Shown here: positions 63,433 through 64,000 of the stretch, in pieces
Position numbering within the stretch: position 1 is the stretch's first letter
Layout: each line of letters opens with the position of its first letter
Assembly: GCF_024320865.1 (NCBI RefSeq)
Contig: NZ_JANDBD010000005.1
Span: 186,001 to 250,000, forward strand
DNA from: Mycolicibacterium arenosum
GTDB taxonomy: Bacteria; Actinomycetota; Actinomycetes; Mycobacteriales; Mycobacteriaceae
Length of the DNA: 64,000 nt
Direction of reading: 5' to 3'
Position numbers and translations under genes: made by a program
Notes under the pieces: generated by a model
What the model saw: the letters and a program-made list of their open reading frames with translations, nothing else
The model's database searches: none
Told to the model about the DNA's origin: nothing

Positions 63433-64000
63433 CTACCCGGGGATGTTGCCGAGAATCCGATCGACGAGAGCGCCGATTCTTGTGGTGTCGACACCACACG
63501 CCTGAGCGTCGACGACGTAGGCGCCCTTGGCGGTCAGTACGTGCCTGCAGGACCACGGCGTCGTACCCTGTTGAATCACAGTCGATTCCAGCCGATCCGG
63601 CGACGGTGTGGTGATTACCACGTCACCCCAAACGGCATCGGCGGGATCGTTCGTCGTGAAGGTCTTGACCGTGCACTGCTTCCAGATCGCCGCGGCATCG
63701 CTGAGATAGCGTGCGGCGGCGCTGTCGTCGGGGGCGAGAACGACGGCTTGGATGACCCACAGTTGCTGAGGATCCGCGGTGTCGTTTCCGGCCTTGACCC
63801 AGGATCCCAGCCAGTCGAGCGAGGCGAAGTGGAGGGCTTCCCCCGTCGCCATCATCGCACCGCACGGCGGTGGCGAGTACACGTGTTGCGTCGCCATGGA
63901 ATTCCACAGGGAGGGCTGAGAGTACGTCAAGACGAACGACGGCCCGAAGACCGTCGTCAGCGCGTTCGCGTCGAGAAGGATTCCGCCGAGCTCCGGGATG
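63433..64000 (-). CDS. PknH-like sensor-domain protein, truncated by window edge
   Basis: At least 189 residues of a protein with the PknH-type extracellular sensor fold, seen in lipoproteins and kinases of mycobacteria. Visible features: a start-of-domain segment (GGILLDANALTTVFG), CGAMMATGEALHF, W-V-K region, a central QAVVLAPDDSAAARYLSDAA, KQCTVKTF, WSCRHVLTAKGAYVVDAQAC and a final ALVDRILGNIPG. Four Cys could form two disulfides as in PknH. The frame is open to the window end, so the membrane or lipoprotein anchor lies beyond it. It converges on bkdC with 3 bp between stops. Confidence 0.82.
   Translation of the reverse strand, partial: IPELGGILLDANALTTVFGPSFVLTYSQPSLWNSMATQHVYSPPPCGAMMATGEALHFASLDWLGSWVKAGNDTADPQQLWVIQAVVLAPDDSAAARYLSDAAAIWKQCTVKTFTTNDPADAVWGDVVITTPSPDRLESTVIQQGTTPWSCRHVLTAKGAYVVDAQACGVDTTRIGALVDRILGNIPG

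Overview
The window comes from a mycobacterium, most likely a fast-growing environmental Mycolicibacterium-type species. It is very GC-rich, GTG starts and ATGA/GTGA stop-start overlaps are common, and it carries genus hallmarks: an mce operon end, Mce-associated membrane proteins, a giant single-chain FAS-I next to acpS, an L,D-transpeptidase lipoprotein and a mycolate-reductase-like SDR. From about 28.8 kb to the right edge the gene order follows the M. tuberculosis block Rv2525c to Rv2495c as I remember it, in reverse orientation. Extra genes (PP2C phosphatase, Lsr2 paralogue, an SDR/TetR pair) are inserted, and fadD35-scoA-scoB is missing.

Left part (1-29 kb, accessory metabolism). The end of an mce operon (mceE-mceF) is followed by several small secreted proteins, a cytochrome P450 divergent from a TetR regulator, and a second TetR/secreted-protein pair. 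Next come a SnoaL-like/SDR/alcohol dehydrogenase/VOC operon, a cold-shock gene with a textbook terminator, and an acyl-CoA module (enoyl-CoA hydratase, two acyl-CoA synthetases, amidohydrolase). A coupled run then holds two Mam proteins, a patatin and a degenerate IspD-like protein, the last tail-to-tail with an intact IspD-type enzyme. Further right are an LtrA-like membrane protein, a ChaB protein, an MFS transporter, a MerR regulator and a four-gene polyamine-type ABC importer. The P450, SDR, ADH, CoA-ligase, hydratase and mce set suggests uptake and breakdown of a lipid or steroid-like substrate whose identity cannot be read from the sequence.

Middle part (29-50 kb, conserved core). A Tat-exported DUF1906 protein precedes fas and acpS, which together make and activate the fatty acid synthase that feeds mycolate synthesis. 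An M20 peptidase, the peroxiredoxin bcp, a DUF3618 membrane protein, tRNA-Lys, the L,D-transpeptidase, a PP2C phosphatase, an Lsr2 paralogue, tRNA-His, orn, a HerA-like ATPase and an SDR/TetR pair follow.

Right part (50-64 kb). The mycolate reductase gene cmrA is divergent from an MFS gene over only 33 bp. A proline-rich MmpS-like membrane protein, two tiny membrane proteins and the TetR repressor bkaR come next. Divergent from bkaR is an eight-gene branched-chain amino acid catabolic operon (accD1, accA1, fadE19, MaoC-like hydratase, citE, bkdA, bkdB, bkdC). BkdABC makes branched acyl-CoAs from the keto acids, FadE19 oxidises them, AccA1/AccD1 carboxylates methylcrotonyl-CoA, and the hydratase and lyase finish leucine breakdown. 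A PknH-type sensor-domain protein runs off the right edge.

The signals most worth a second look are a set of alternating ATTCTC/GAGAAT half-sites on several promoters of the left part, and a shared ~28-nt element lying in frame inside both fas and accA1. Others are a degenerate IspD paralogue beside an intact one, two very small divergent regions with opposed leaderless promoters, and a 17-codon leader coupled to the PP2C gene. I saw no CRISPR array, insertion sequence, transposase, rRNA or replication origin.
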